From positions 1 to 64,000 of the forward strand of contig NZ_JAJIRN010000006.1 of NCBI RefSeq assembly GCF_025717515.1: a stretch of DNA of 64,000 bases, given 5' to 3'. A program made the position numbers and the translations under genes. Shown piece after piece: positions 52,887-61,639 of this stretch. The notes under the pieces are model-generated. The model was given only the letters and a program-made list of their open reading frames with translations. It had not been told where the DNA came from and did no database searches. Each line of letters starts with the position of its first letter. Positions within the stretch are counted from its first letter, which is position 1. Source of the DNA: Roseateles oligotrophus (GTDB lineage: Bacteria; Pseudomonadota; Gammaproteobacteria; Burkholderiales; Burkholderiaceae_C).

Positions 52887-53702
52887 TTACTCGTCGTTAT
52901 CGCCGCCCAGCAAACCACCCAATAAACCCCCGCTGGCAAAGCCCCCGAGCACGGAGCCCTCTTCACGGCTGCCACCGCGCTGCGGCGCGGCCGCGAAGAT
53001 GCGCGAAGCCAGGCGCGAGAACGGCAGGCTTTGCAGCCAGAGCTCCCCCGGCCCGGTCAACTTGGCCAGGAACAAGCCCTCACCGCCAAACAAGGCCGTC
53101 TTGATCTTGCCGACATACTGAATCTCGAACGAAACATTCGGCGTGTAAGCGACCACGCAGCCGGTATCGACCAGCAAGGTCTGACCGGGCTGCAGCGTGC
53201 GCCGCACCACGGTGCCGCCGGCATGGACAAAGGCCAGACCGTCGCCGTCCAGCTTTTGCATGATGAAACCCTCGCCGCCAAAAAACCCGGTCGAGAGCTT
53301 TTGTTGTACGGCGATACCCAGCGAGACTCCGCGCGCCGCGCACAAAAAAGCGTCTTTCTGGCAGATCAAGGTGCCGCCGAGCTGGCGTAAATCCATCGGC
53401 AAGATCTTGCCCGGATAGGGCGCGGCAAAGGCCACGCGCTGTTTGCTTGAGCTCTGATTGGTGTAGACGGTGGTGAACAGCGACTCACCGGTGATCAAGC
53501 GCTTGCCCGCACCCATCAGCTTGCCGAAGAAACCGCCCTGCTGCGGTGCGCCATCCCCAAAGACCGTATCCATATGGATGCCCGCATCCATGAACATCAT
53601 GCTGCCGGCCTCGCCGACGGCCGCCTCGCCAGGGTCGAGCTCGACCTCGACGAACTGCATCTCGGCGCCCTTGATTTCAAAATCGACCACGTCCATTGCC
53701 AT
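52887..53702 (-). CDS. TIGR00266/AIM24 family protein
   Basis: A 271-residue AIM24-family protein. The repeated beta units EMQFVEVELDPGEAAVGEAGSMMFMD, GGEGFIMQKLDGDG and LFGGEGLFLAKLTGPGELWLQSLP are the family's pseudo-threefold pattern. A Gly-rich tail (GGFASGGLLGGLLGG) ends it. Bacterial members are uncharacterised; the mitochondrial AIM24 shapes membranes. ATG 53702 has AGGGA six bases upstream; GTG 53705 and ATG 53696 are alternatives. It is a single gene upstream of the propeller gene, which starts 112 bases later, with no clear terminator. Confidence 0.88.
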   Translation of the reverse strand: MAMDVVDFEIKGAEMQFVEVELDPGEAAVGEAGSMMFMDAGIHMDTVFGDGAPQQGGFFGKLMGAGKRLITGESLFTTVYTNQSSSKQRVAFAAPYPGKILPMDLRQLGGTLICQKDAFLCAARGVSLGIAVQQKLSTGFFGGEGFIMQKLDGDGLAFVHAGGTVVRRTLQPGQTLLVDTGCVVAYTPNVSFEIQYVGKIKTALFGGEGLFLAKLTGPGELWLQSLPFSRLASRIFAAAPQRGGSREEGSVLGGFASGGLLGGLLGGDNDE

Positions 53703-53773
53703 CACGATTCCCTACCAAGCTAAATTCTGGAGCGACATTATTGCCTTGCATCGCTTGCCTTGCTGCGGCCCAC

Positions 53774-53812
53774 AAGGACAAAGGGAGCCGCAGCCTCGCG
53801 GCCGCGACTCCC
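53774..53812 (-). terminator. Rho-independent-like terminator after phaB
   Basis: Stem GGGAGCCGC (53783-53791) pairs with GCGACTCCC (53804-53812) with one G-U; in the minus direction the hairpin is followed by TTTGTCCTT. It ends phaB 32 bases after the stop codon at 53845. Confidence 0.65.
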
Positions 53813-53844
53813 TCACCTTGCCTCAAGCAAACCCCGAGACGGGT

Positions 53845-54582
53845 TTAGCCCATGTGCAGACCACCGTTGCAGCTGAAATCGGCGCCGGTCGTGAAGCCGG
53901 AATCCTCGCCCGCCAACCAGGCCACCACGGAGGCGATTTCCTCCGGCTTGCCCAAACGCTTGATCGGGATGGTGGCGACGATCTTCTCCAGCACATCGGG
54001 GCGAATCGCCTTGACCATGTCGGTCCCGATATAGCCGGGGCTGACGGTGTTGACCGTCACGCCCTTGCTCGCCACTTCTTGCGCCAGCGCCATCGTGAAG
54101 CCGTGCATGCCGGCCTTGGCGGCCGAGTAGTTGGTCTGGCCGAACTGCCCCTTCTCGCCATTGACCGAGGAGATATTGATGATGCGGCCCCAGCCCTTGT
54201 CCAGCATGTCTTCGATCACCTGCTTGGTGACGTTGAACATGCTGTTCAGATTGGTGTTCATCACCGCATCCCAGTCATCGCGGCTCATCTTGCGGAACAT
54301 GCCGTCGCGGGTGATGCCGGCGTTGTTGACCAGCACCGCCACCGGGCCATACTCGGCCTTGACCTTGGCGAAGGCCTCGACGGTGGAGTCCCAATCGGCC
54401 ACATTGCCAACCGACGCATAGAAGGTGTAGCCCAAAGCGGCCTGCTCGCTCAACCATTTGTCGAAGTCGCGGCTCGGGCCGCAACCGGCGATGACTTTGA
54501 AACCTTCTTTATGCAGGCGCTGGCACATCGAAGTCCCGATGCCGCCCATGCCACCGGTGACGTAAGCTACTTTCTGAGTCAT
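53845..54582 (-). CDS. phaB: Acetoacetyl-CoA reductase PhaB
   Basis: A 245-residue NADPH-dependent SDR that reduces acetoacetyl-CoA to (R)-3-hydroxybutyryl-CoA. The cofactor motif is VTGGMGGIG at 9-17; the PhaB signature NAGITRDGMFRKM is followed by the catalytic Ser in IINISSVNGEKGQFGQ and YSAAKAG (Tyr-x3-Lys). ATG 54582 has GGAGACAAAC upstream; a TTG four codons earlier is rejected. It follows phaA by 109 bases and ends before a terminator, completing the phaCAB set. Confidence 0.95.
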   Translation of the reverse strand: MTQKVAYVTGGMGGIGTSMCQRLHKEGFKVIAGCGPSRDFDKWLSEQAALGYTFYASVGNVADWDSTVEAFAKVKAEYGPVAVLVNNAGITRDGMFRKMSRDDWDAVMNTNLNSMFNVTKQVIEDMLDKGWGRIINISSVNGEKGQFGQTNYSAAKAGMHGFTMALAQEVASKGVTVNTVSPGYIGTDMVKAIRPDVLEKIVATIPIKRLGKPEEIASVVAWLAGEDSGFTTGADFSCNGGLHMG

Positions 54583-54691
54583 GTTTGTCTCCAAGAATTA
54601 AAAAAACGGATGGCTCGCCCAGAGTTCCGCAAGTGCGGGTCTGGGTCAAGCGGGTTGGCCCTAATCCTGACCAATCGTTAGCTTCGAAAAT

Positions 54692-55870
<1,179 letters not shown>

Positions 55871-55913
55871 TTTTACTTTCTCTTCTCTATGCTCTGAGTA
55901 ACTAACAAGTTAT

Positions 55914-55936
55914 CCGGTCGAGTTTAGCTCGACCGG
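55914..55936. repeat. Perfect hairpin between phaC and phaA
   Basis: CCGGTCGAG (55914-55922), loop TTTAG, CTCGACCGG (55928-55936). It stands in the 121-base phaC-phaA gap, where a partial terminator or mRNA-processing site would set the ratio of PhaC to PhaA/PhaB. No T-run follows in the minus direction. Confidence 0.55.
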
Positions 55937-55991
55937 GAGGGTGAAAATTCACATATAGCGGGTTTCGGCTGGTTTCACAGCGCTTGCGGAG

Positions 55992-57734
55992 TCAAGCTTT
56001 TTCTTGCACGTAGCGGCCCGGCGCCGGCTCGATCACCTTGTACTTGCGATTGCCGGGCGTTTTGGGTGCGGGCTTGAGCGCGCCGGCATGAGCCGCCAAC
56101 CACTCCGACCAATCGGTCCACCAACTGCCGGGCTGCTCGGTGGCCGAGGCCATCCAGTCATCGGCCGAGGGCGGCAGCGCATCCGTCTTGCCAATCCAGT
56201 GGCTGCGCTTTTTCTTCGCCGGTGGGTTGATCACGCCGGCGATATGGCCGGAGGCGCCGAGCACATAGCGGCATTCACCCTTGAAGACTTGCGTGCTGCG
56301 GTAGGCGGCTTCCCAGGGCACGATATGGTCCTCGCGCGAGCCGTAGATATAGACCGGCGCCTTGATCTTGCCGAGATCCAGCGGCTCGCCACAAACCGTC
56401 AAGCGGCCGGGGATCTTCAGGTCATTCTGCAAATAGGTGTGGCGCAAATACCAGCAGTACATCGGGCCACTCATATTGGTCGAGTCGCCGTTCCAGTACA
56501 GCAGATCAAACGGTGGCGGCGCCTCGCCCTTCAGATAGTTGCCGACCACATAGTTCCAGACCAGATCATTCGGACGCAACATGCTGAAGGTGCTGCCCAG
56601 CTCCTGGCCTTTCAAGAGGCCGGGGCCCTTGGGTGCTTGCAAACCGATGGTGGTCTCGCGCTTTTTCACCGAGGCCTCATCGACAAAGATATCGAGAATG
56701 CCGTTGCTGGAAAAATCGATCAGCGTGGTCAGCAAGGTGACGCTGGCGGCCGGCTGCTCGCCGCGTGCCGCCAACACGCCCAGGGCGGTCGACAAAATGG
56801 TGCCGCCGACGCAAAAACCCAGCGTGTCGATGGTTTTGGAGCCGCTGATCTCCTGCGTTACGCTGATCGCCTTGATGGCAGCCTGCTCGATATAGTCGTC
56901 CCAGGTCCAGCCCTTGCAGGACTCATCCGGGTTGCGCCAGCTGATCACAAACAAGCGGTGCCCCTGCGCCACCGCATAGCGGATCAAGGAGTTGTCGGGC
57001 TGCAGATCGAGGATGTAGTACTTGTTGATGCAAGGCGGCACAAACAGCAACGGGCGCTCGAACACCTTCTCGGTCAGCGGCTTGTATTCGATCAGCTGAA
57101 AGAACTCGTTCTCGAAAACGATATCGCCGGCGGTGGTGGCGACATTGCGCCCGACCTCGAAGGCGCTCTCATCCGTCTGCGAAACATGGCCGCGCTGCAA
57201 ATCGTTCCAGAGCATCTGCATGCCCTTGGTCAACGTCTCGCCCTTGCTTTCCAAGGCCAAGGCCTGCGCCTCCGGGTTGAGCGCCAAAAAATTGCTCGGC
57301 GAGGCGGCGTCGACAAACTGCTGAACGGCAAAGCGCACACGCGCCCGCGCCTTGTCTTCGCCCTCGACCTTTTCGGCCATCTGCTGCAAGGTACTGGCGT
57401 TCAGCAAATAGAGCTGCGCCATGAAAGCGCTGGCGGGATTGGCAGTCCAGGCCGGGTTGGCAAAGCGGCGATCGGTCAGCGGCTTGGCCGGCTCGGCCGG
57501 CTTGCCCTGGCTGCTTTGCAGCGAGGCATTCCACAGCGCCGTGGCTTGATTGAGATAGTTGCTCTGCAACTCGGCCAGCGAGGCCGGGGGGATTTGCAAG
57601 CCGGCCAGGGTCTTCCACATTTCGCCAAAACCGGCGGCGGTTTCGGCGGCTGCGGCGGCAATCGCCTCGGTGGACATGGCCTCAGGGACTGTATTGGGAG
57701 CGGCAGCCTCGGCGGCTTTCGTCTTACGGGTCAT
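55992..57734 (-). CDS. phaC: Class I poly(3-hydroxyalkanoate) synthase
   Basis: A 580-residue synthase joining (R)-3-hydroxyacyl-CoA units into polymer. The lipase-like box is GFCVGG (nucleophilic Cys), the Asp and His are in YIYGSREDHIVPW and LGASGHIAGVINPPAK, and the N-terminal half carries the usual synthase segments (PPCINKYYILDLQPDNSL, WRNPDESCKGWTWDDY). Length fits class I. ATG 57734 has GAGGA a few bases upstream; the longer frame is rejected. First gene of phaCAB; together with PhaA and PhaB it stores carbon as PHB granules. Phasin and PhaR genes are not in the window. Confidence 0.96.
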   Translation of the reverse strand: MTRKTKAAEAAAPNTVPEAMSTEAIAAAAAETAAGFGEMWKTLAGLQIPPASLAELQSNYLNQATALWNASLQSSQGKPAEPAKPLTDRRFANPAWTANPASAFMAQLYLLNASTLQQMAEKVEGEDKARARVRFAVQQFVDAASPSNFLALNPEAQALALESKGETLTKGMQMLWNDLQRGHVSQTDESAFEVGRNVATTAGDIVFENEFFQLIEYKPLTEKVFERPLLFVPPCINKYYILDLQPDNSLIRYAVAQGHRLFVISWRNPDESCKGWTWDDYIEQAAIKAISVTQEISGSKTIDTLGFCVGGTILSTALGVLAARGEQPAASVTLLTTLIDFSSNGILDIFVDEASVKKRETTIGLQAPKGPGLLKGQELGSTFSMLRPNDLVWNYVVGNYLKGEAPPPFDLLYWNGDSTNMSGPMYCWYLRHTYLQNDLKIPGRLTVCGEPLDLGKIKAPVYIYGSREDHIVPWEAAYRSTQVFKGECRYVLGASGHIAGVINPPAKKKRSHWIGKTDALPPSADDWMASATEQPGSWWTDWSEWLAAHAGALKPAPKTPGNRKYKVIEPAPGRYVQEKA

Positions 57735-57885
57735 GGGTTTCCTCAAACAATTAGCAGGTGGGCTCAAAGACTTGTGCGCTAAGCAATCCCATCATCGCAG
57801 ACCTTGTTGTAACCTCCTTGTCTTACCCGCTTATGACTAAGAACTTATCCGTCAACAGCCGGGGTCTTACGGACAAGCTCCAACC

Positions 57886-58170
57886 ATGTATCTGATCGCA
57901 ATTGCATGGGGCTATGTGGCCCTGATGATGGCCTTGGCCGAAGCCACCAGCAGCCAGGGCAGTATTCTGGGCGCCATCGTGACGCTGCTGCTTTACGGGG
58001 TCTTGCCGATTTCCATCGTCTTGTATTTGCTCGGCACGCCACACCGAAAAAAGGCTCGCAGACGGCAAGAACAGCTGGAGAGGGAAGCAGCTACGGCCGA
58101 ATCAGGCCAGGCAGATGGCCGCGACCATGCGCCCGCTGACATGCTCGCGCCGGTAAGAAAAGAACCGTGA
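57886..58170 (+). CDS. Small conserved membrane protein
   Basis: A 94-residue protein with two hydrophobic helices, IAIAWGYVALMMALAEA (about 4-20) and LGAIVTLLLYGVLPISIVLYLLG (about 28-50), then a charged tail. It is on the plus strand, divergent from phaC and overlapping the 3' end of pgeF (58102-58872) by 69 bases tail to tail. Similar short proteins occur in other Burkholderiales; no function is known to me. Confidence 0.7.
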   Translation: MYLIAIAWGYVALMMALAEATSSQGSILGAIVTLLLYGVLPISIVLYLLGTPHRKKARRRQEQLEREAATAESGQADGRDHAPADMLAPVRKEP

Positions 58171-58872
58171 AGCGTCGCTGAAGGTGCACCAACTGCCACC
58201 GCCGACCTGAGTCAAACCCAAAGCGAACAAGCGTTGACGCGCCAGCCCGGGCAGATCGGCGCGCCAGCGCGCTTCGCCCATCGCGTTGGGCCGGAACCGA
58301 AAAAACTCGCTCGATTCGGCATCGCTTCGGGCACCAAAAGCCCCCAGCACTTCGGGCCCGACCTCGAAGGCCTCGGGGCCGATGCAAGCCCCCAGCCAGG
58401 CCTGCACATCAGCCGGCTGGCAAGCCGCCGCCCGGCAAAGCGCCGCGACGGTGTTCTCCAGCACGCCGCCCGCCAGCCCGCGCCAGCCGGCATGAGCACC
58501 AGCCACGCCGCCGGGCGCTGCAAACAAGACCGGCAAACAATCGGCCACCTGAATCGCCACGGCCAAGCCCGGCAGCGTGCTGACGCTGGCATCGGCAACC
58601 GGCGCCTCGGCAGCGTGCAAGGCATGGGACGGATTCAAGAGCACGACCTCGCTGCCATGCACCTGACGCAAAAACACCGCCTTGGCTGCCAAGGCCCGAT
58701 CGACTCGCGCGCGGTTCTCGGCCACTGCGGCCGGATCATCCTGCACCGCCGCGCCGACATTCATGCTCCCGAAAGCACCACCGCTGACGCCACCGGCCCG
58801 CGTGGTCATGAAGGATCTCACACCCTCGCTCTGCAGCGGCCATGAGGGCTGCAACCAGTCGGCATCCATCAT
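58102..58872 (-). CDS. pgeF: Peptidoglycan editing factor PgeF (multi-copper polyphenol oxidase fold)
   Basis: A 256-residue protein of the YfiH/DUF152 family, reported to remove wrongly incorporated serine-containing muropeptide precursors. The conserved metal/thiol-site residues appear in QVHGSEV, VADCLPVLF and GVAGAHAGWRGLAGGVLENTV. ATG 58872 has AAGG seven bases upstream; ATG 58893 would overlap maiA by 11 bases. It lies after maiA on the minus strand, whose stop is at 58883. Expression may be coupled to maiA. Confidence 0.9.
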   Translation of the reverse strand: MMDADWLQPSWPLQSEGVRSFMTTRAGGVSGGAFGSMNVGAAVQDDPAAVAENRARVDRALAAKAVFLRQVHGSEVVLLNPSHALHAAEAPVADASVSTLPGLAVAIQVADCLPVLFAAPGGVAGAHAGWRGLAGGVLENTVAALCRAAACQPADVQAWLGACIGPEAFEVGPEVLGAFGARSDAESSEFFRFRPNAMGEARWRADLPGLARQRLFALGLTQVGGGSWCTFSDASRFFSYRREHVSGRMVAAICLA

Positions 58873-58882
58873 CACCTGGCCT

Positions 58883-59515
58883 TCACTCGGCATCCGGGCA
58901 GGCGGAGGGCTGGGTCTTGGCGAAGGCGTCCAGCGCCATGCAGTTGGCGAACACCCGCATCACCTCGGGCACATGGTCGAGCCGGCAGTCAAAGCGCTGG
59001 GCGTTGAAGATCTGCGGCACCAGCACACAGTCGGCCAGGCCCGGCGTATCGCCGTGGCAGAACCGGCCTGCACCTGCTTTCAGGCGCTGCTCAACCACCT
59101 CCAGGCCGGTCTCGACCCAGTGACGGTACCAGCGGTTTTTATTGTCCTCATCGACGCCCATTTCCTTGTTCAGGTAGCGCAGCACGCGCAGATTGTTGAG
59201 CGGATGAATCTCGCAGGCGATGTCTTGCGCCAGCGCGCGCACCTGCGCACGGCCCAAGGCGTCGGCAGGCAACAGCGGCGGCAAAGGGTGGGTTTCATCG
59301 AGGTATTCGATGATGGCCATCGACTGGCTGATCACCGCGTCGCCGTCACGCAAGAGCGGCACCAGCTTGGACAGCGAGGCGCTGACATAGGCCGGATCGA
59401 ACTGTTCGTTCTTGGCCAGATGAACCGCGCGGTAGTCGTAATCAAGCCCTTTCAGCGCCAGCGCAATGCGCACGCGATAAGAGGCCGAGGAGCGAAAGTA
59501 ATTGAAGAGTTCCAT
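58883..59515 (-). CDS. maiA: Maleylacetoacetate isomerase
   Basis: A 210-residue zeta-class GST that isomerises maleylacetoacetate to fumarylacetoacetate in tyrosine/homogentisate breakdown. Typical start MELFNYFRSSASYRVRIALALKGLDY with the SSxSYRVRIAL motif, then GDAVISQSMAIIEYLDE and the helical domain with NLRVLRYLNKEM. ATG 59515 chosen to match that family start; ATG 59533 is possible. No fahA or hmgA neighbours. It is divergent from the NUDIX gene 53 bases away. Confidence 0.9.
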   Translation of the reverse strand: MELFNYFRSSASYRVRIALALKGLDYDYRAVHLAKNEQFDPAYVSASLSKLVPLLRDGDAVISQSMAIIEYLDETHPLPPLLPADALGRAQVRALAQDIACEIHPLNNLRVLRYLNKEMGVDEDNKNRWYRHWVETGLEVVEQRLKAGAGRFCHGDTPGLADCVLVPQIFNAQRFDCRLDHVPEVMRVFANCMALDAFAKTQPSACPDAE

Positions 59516-59567
59516 GGATGCGGATGATGCCATGAAGGCTTCATGCCGGGCCGCTAAACTCTGGCCT

Positions 59568-60116
59568 ATGTGGAACCCAAGACGCTTCAAACATTGCCCC
59601 AGCTGTGGTGCCGCGGTCGACTACCGCGTGCCGGCCGATGACAACCGCGAACGCGCCACCTGTTCCGCCTGCGCCAGCGTCCATTACGAAAACCCGATCA
59701 ATGTGGTCGGCACCCTGCCCGTCTTTGGTGAGCAAGTGCTGTTATGCCGACGCGCGATCGAACCTCGATATGGCTTGTGGACCCTGCCGGCCGGCTTCCT
59801 GGAACTGGGTGAAACAGCGGCCGAGGGCGCACAGCGCGAGACCGATGAAGAGGCCGGTGCGCAAATCGAGTTGCAGCCGCTCTACTGCCTGATGAATGTG
59901 GTCAAGGTCGGGCAAATCCACCTCTACTACCGCGCCCGCCTGCTGTCGGATCAATTCAATCCGGGCCCGGAGACGCTCGAAGCCAAGCTCTTCCACGAGC
60001 ATGAAATTCCCTGGGATGACTTGGCCTTCCGCACCGTGCGCGAGACCTTGAAGCATTTTTTTGAGGACCGCCGCTTGGGCCGCCCCTTCGATCTTCACTG
60101 CGGGGATATTGGCTGA
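59568..60116 (+). CDS. NUDIX hydrolase with zinc ribbon
   Basis: A 182-residue NUDIX protein. An N-terminal zinc ribbon (HCPSCG ... TCSAC, about 9-33) precedes the NUDIX box, seen as LPAGFLELGETAAEGAQRETDEEAG (the G-x5-E-x7-REUXEE helix is complete) with a preceding LLCRRAIEPRYGLWTLP. The pattern is that of NudC-like or ADP-ribose-type pyrophosphatases; substrate unknown. ATG 59568 (MWNPRRFKHC) begins just before the ribbon. Convergent with the gene at 60119. Confidence 0.88.
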   Translation: MWNPRRFKHCPSCGAAVDYRVPADDNRERATCSACASVHYENPINVVGTLPVFGEQVLLCRRAIEPRYGLWTLPAGFLELGETAAEGAQRETDEEAGAQIELQPLYCLMNVVKVGQIHLYYRARLLSDQFNPGPETLEAKLFHEHEIPWDDLAFRTVRETLKHFFEDRRLGRPFDLHCGDIG

Positions 60117-60118
60117 AA

Positions 60119-60667
60119 CTAGTCGGTCCAGAGACTCTCGACCAACTCACCCACCTCCAGCGGGCCGCCAGCGCGCGGGGCCTGCTTCCACTCAAGCGGC
60201 GCCGGCGCCAAACGCTTCGATTCTTTGCCGTTCCAGGTGGCCACTTTCAGCGCGAACACGACCGGCCCCTTGATCGCCTCGAACGGCGCCACCGCCCTGA
60301 CCCGCGTGCCGATCTGCTGCTTCAGGCCCAAGTCCAGCATGGCGTCGAAGTCGAGCCAGACATTCGACTTGAGGCCGGGCCGCACCGCCACCACGATAAA
60401 GCCCCCGACCGATTGCTGAACCCCGCTGGCGATCACCGCCTCACGTGCTGCCGCCTCGACGGCTTTGACATAGGCGGCCATCGCATCAATGCTGGGCACG
60501 CGCTCTTCAAGCACCGCGCTTGGCTGCAGCAGCACCACATTGAAATGGGTGATCGGTTCGGCCGCCTGCGCGCCCCTGCTTGCGATGGTGGCGATAGCGG
60601 CGGCAACAAGCAGGCCAACAAACCGATGGCGCAAGCGTCCGGTCGCGATCAACTGCGGGTGGGTCAT
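60119..60667 (-). CDS. Exported protein of unknown function
   Basis: A 182-residue protein with a signal peptide (MTHPQLIATGRLRHRFVGLLVAAAIATIAS, cut near QAA). The mature part (EPITHFNVVLLQPSAVLEERV, FIVVAVRPGLKSNVWLDFDAMLDLG, VFALKVATWNG) is a compact alpha/beta domain of no family I recognise. ATG 60667 has GAGG eight bases upstream. It follows the solute-binding gene (stop 60687) by 19 bases, so they are likely co-transcribed. Confidence 0.75.
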   Translation of the reverse strand: MTHPQLIATGRLRHRFVGLLVAAAIATIASRGAQAAEPITHFNVVLLQPSAVLEERVPSIDAMAAYVKAVEAAAREAVIASGVQQSVGGFIVVAVRPGLKSNVWLDFDAMLDLGLKQQIGTRVRAVAPFEAIKGPVVFALKVATWNGKESKRLAPAPLEWKQAPRAGGPLEVGELVESLWTD

Positions 60668-60686
60668 GAAGAAGGCCTCGCCCAAG

Positions 60687-61475
60687 CTATTTGAAGTCGC
60701 TCAGCAGCTTCTTGTAGGCATCCGATTCACGCACCTGTGCGATCTGGGTCCAGATCAACCTCGCCTGCGACTCATGCTCCGCAATGTAGTTGCGGGAAAA
60801 GACCAGAAAATAGGGTTTTGACACCAGCACCGGCTGTATACGTTCGATGCGCGCCGCGAATTCCGGGTTCTGTTCCAGCAAGCTATTGCCCTCCTGGGTC
60901 TGCAAGGCCACGGCCACCACATAACCCCTCAGCAGTTTTTGCAGACAAGCTTCGGCCTGCCGATTGCCATCATCCACCTTGGCGCCCAGCTCCTTCAATT
61001 GGGCCACGACGGAAAACCCACTTTGCGCCCCCAGCACCCCGGTGGCAATGAGTTTCGTACCGTCCCATTCGATCGGCGCGCCCTTGAGTCGAAACAGGCT
61101 GTAGCTGTCCACCAGCAGGCGTTTGTCCACATCTAGCCGCCCGCTCTGCATGGGATACGCTGCACCGTCCGCGGCCCGCTCGGCGCTGTAACTGGCCTTG
61201 AACGCGGCATCCACCTGCCCTGACTTGAGTTCCAGCAAACAGCGCTTCCAGGGTTTGGGCGTAATGACGAACTTGCCGCCCACGCTCTGCTCCACCATGC
61301 GCATCATGTGCATCAATACCCCCGGCCTGTCTTTCAGCTGCCAAGGGAAGCTCTCATCGTCGCCGGTGCAAATCTGCAGCGCGGGAGCTTCCTCCGCATG
61401 CGCGGCAGTCGGCAGCCCGGCGCAAGCAAGGCAGAGCAGCCAGAAGCCAAGCAGAAGTGAACGGCGAGACAGCAT
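60687..61475 (-). CDS. Periplasmic solute-binding-like protein (SBP family 3 type), orphan
   Basis: A 262-residue exported protein: signal peptide MLSRRSLLLGFWLLCLACAG.., then QICTGDDESFPWQLKDRPGVLMHMMRMVEQSVG, WKRCLLELKSGQVDAAFKASYSAERA and IATGVLGAQSGFSVVAQLKELGA, the two-lobe pattern of polar-amino-acid-type binding proteins. No ABC transporter genes adjoin. It precedes the unknown exported gene by 19 bases and follows the broken TonB receptor by 164 bases. Ligand unknown. Confidence 0.75.
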   Translation of the reverse strand: MLSRRSLLLGFWLLCLACAGLPTAAHAEEAPALQICTGDDESFPWQLKDRPGVLMHMMRMVEQSVGGKFVITPKPWKRCLLELKSGQVDAAFKASYSAERAADGAAYPMQSGRLDVDKRLLVDSYSLFRLKGAPIEWDGTKLIATGVLGAQSGFSVVAQLKELGAKVDDGNRQAEACLQKLLRGYVVAVALQTQEGNSLLEQNPEFAARIERIQPVLVSKPYFLVFSRNYIAEHESQARLIWTQIAQVRESDAYKKLLSDFK

Positions 61476-61600
61476 GCAAAAAACCTTTCCGTTTCGAAAT
61501 ATCGGGGGATTATGAAGCTAGCCGGCCAACCTTCGCGAGCAAGCCAAATTGGTCGCCACTGCGCGGCAAGACCGGCTCAGTTTTCGGGCATTTGAGCCGA

Positions 61601-61618
61601 AGGCATGACCTGACCCTG
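61601..61618 (+). repeat. 18-bp direct repeat, left copy
   Basis: AGGCATGACCTGACCCTG occurs here and at 63868-63885, one on either side of the broken TonB receptor, in the same orientation. The GACCTGACCC core is typical of small dispersed repeats near IS200-like elements, in my recollection. Confidence 0.6.
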
Positions 61619-61639
61619 ACCCTGACTCGCGTTTGCAGT

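Noticed and set aside
56004-57782. 592-residue open frame antisense to phaC
   Set aside because: Composition artefact opposite a certain gene.
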